From contig NZ_LSRS01000005.1 in NCBI RefSeq assembly GCF_009932395.1, positions 391,342 through 455,341 of the forward strand: 64,000 nucleotides of DNA, in the 5' to 3' direction. Shown in pieces: positions 63,950-64,000 of this stretch (positions are counted from its first letter, which is position 1; every line of letters begins with the position of its first letter). The stretch is from Sporotomaculum syntrophicum (GTDB lineage Bacteria; Bacillota; Desulfotomaculia; Desulfotomaculales; Desulfallaceae). The translations under genes and the position numbers were made by a program. Below the pieces are notes generated by a model. The model was given only the letters and a program-made list of their open reading frames with translations, did not search any database and had not been told where the DNA came from.

Positions 63950-64000
63950 ACTCGTCAGTATTAAATATGTTTCAGTATGGTTAGCTTGTTTTTATTGTAA

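Overview
The window looks like the chromosome of a spore-forming, anaerobic, probably sulfate-reducing or acetogenic Firmicute of the Desulfotomaculum/Pelotomaculum (Peptococcaceae) type. The reasons are large HdrA/Flx flavin-based electron-transfer modules, a MetF-MetV methylene-tetrahydrofolate reductase unit, the siroheme-dependent (Ahb) heme pathway, a Rex redox repressor, a LysM/SleB-type cell-wall hydrolase, an Asp23/Gls24-domain protein and selenocysteine use. This is inferred from gene content, not from a database match. Most genes lie on the minus strand.

Layout. 0-6.5 kb: end of an unknown gene, a TPR protein, two small genes, a DinG-type helicase-exonuclease and two hypotheticals. 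6.7-13.3 kb: thioredoxin reductase, a branched-chain amino-acid ABC transporter (livFGMHK, with livK broken by an ochre codon) and adenylate kinase. 13.4-19.7 kb: tRNA-Pro(CGG), a DMT exporter, a starch-binding-type protein, a P-loop/Asp23 fusion, a LysM hydrolase and DnaC/DnaD-like replication proteins. 19.7-34.8 kb: the energy-metabolism core, read leftward as hdrA - flxD (selenoprotein) - flxC - flxB - flxA, then hdrC/ferredoxin chimera - mvhD - metV - metF, then an HdrD/DsrK-like protein and a giant HdrA with a GltD/NfnB-like insertion. 35-41 kb: a CooC-like relic, a phosphatase-superfamily protein, two tRNA-Leu genes, an IS1634-type insertion sequence between 192-bp direct repeats, and a tRNA-Pro-Tyr-Gln operon. 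40.8-53.3 kb: yjbQ, rex, and a nearly continuous heme cluster (hemL, ahbB, ahbA, ahbD, hemB, ahbC, cobA-hemD, hemC, hemA, met8-like) plus a polyprenyl diphosphate synthase. 53.6 kb: the selenocysteine tRNA gene. 53.9-60.3 kb: small proteins, a glycosyltransferase, a second selenoprotein and at least four decayed genes. 60.8-64 kb: a PAS histidine kinase and an LhgO-like oxidoreductase.

How it fits together. The Hdr/Flx/MetFV genes would couple NAD(P)H, ferredoxin, disulfide and methylene-THF redox chemistry. The heme cluster contains an enzyme for every step from glutamyl-tRNA to heme by the siroheme route (HemA, HemL, HemB, HemC, HemD, CobA, Met8-like, AhbA/B, AhbC, AhbD). The tRNA-Sec gene supports two selenoproteins that ordinary gene calling would miss: the FlxD/MvhD-type subunit, which appears as two ORFs, and a 101-residue CC/Se-type protein, which appears as no ORF. 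Both have a short hairpin just after the UGA.

Most unusual points: (1) the HdrA paralogue whose NfnB/GltD-like insert appears to have lost its pyridine-nucleotide-binding Rossmann domain; (2) the HdrC protein carrying an HdrA-type ferredoxin tail; (3) the two selenoproteins plus tRNA-Sec; (4) the 192-bp duplication around the IS, ending at the 3' CCA of tRNA-Gln; (5) a decay zone at 55.9-60.2 kb. I did not find a convincing defence or secretion system, prophage or CRISPR array.
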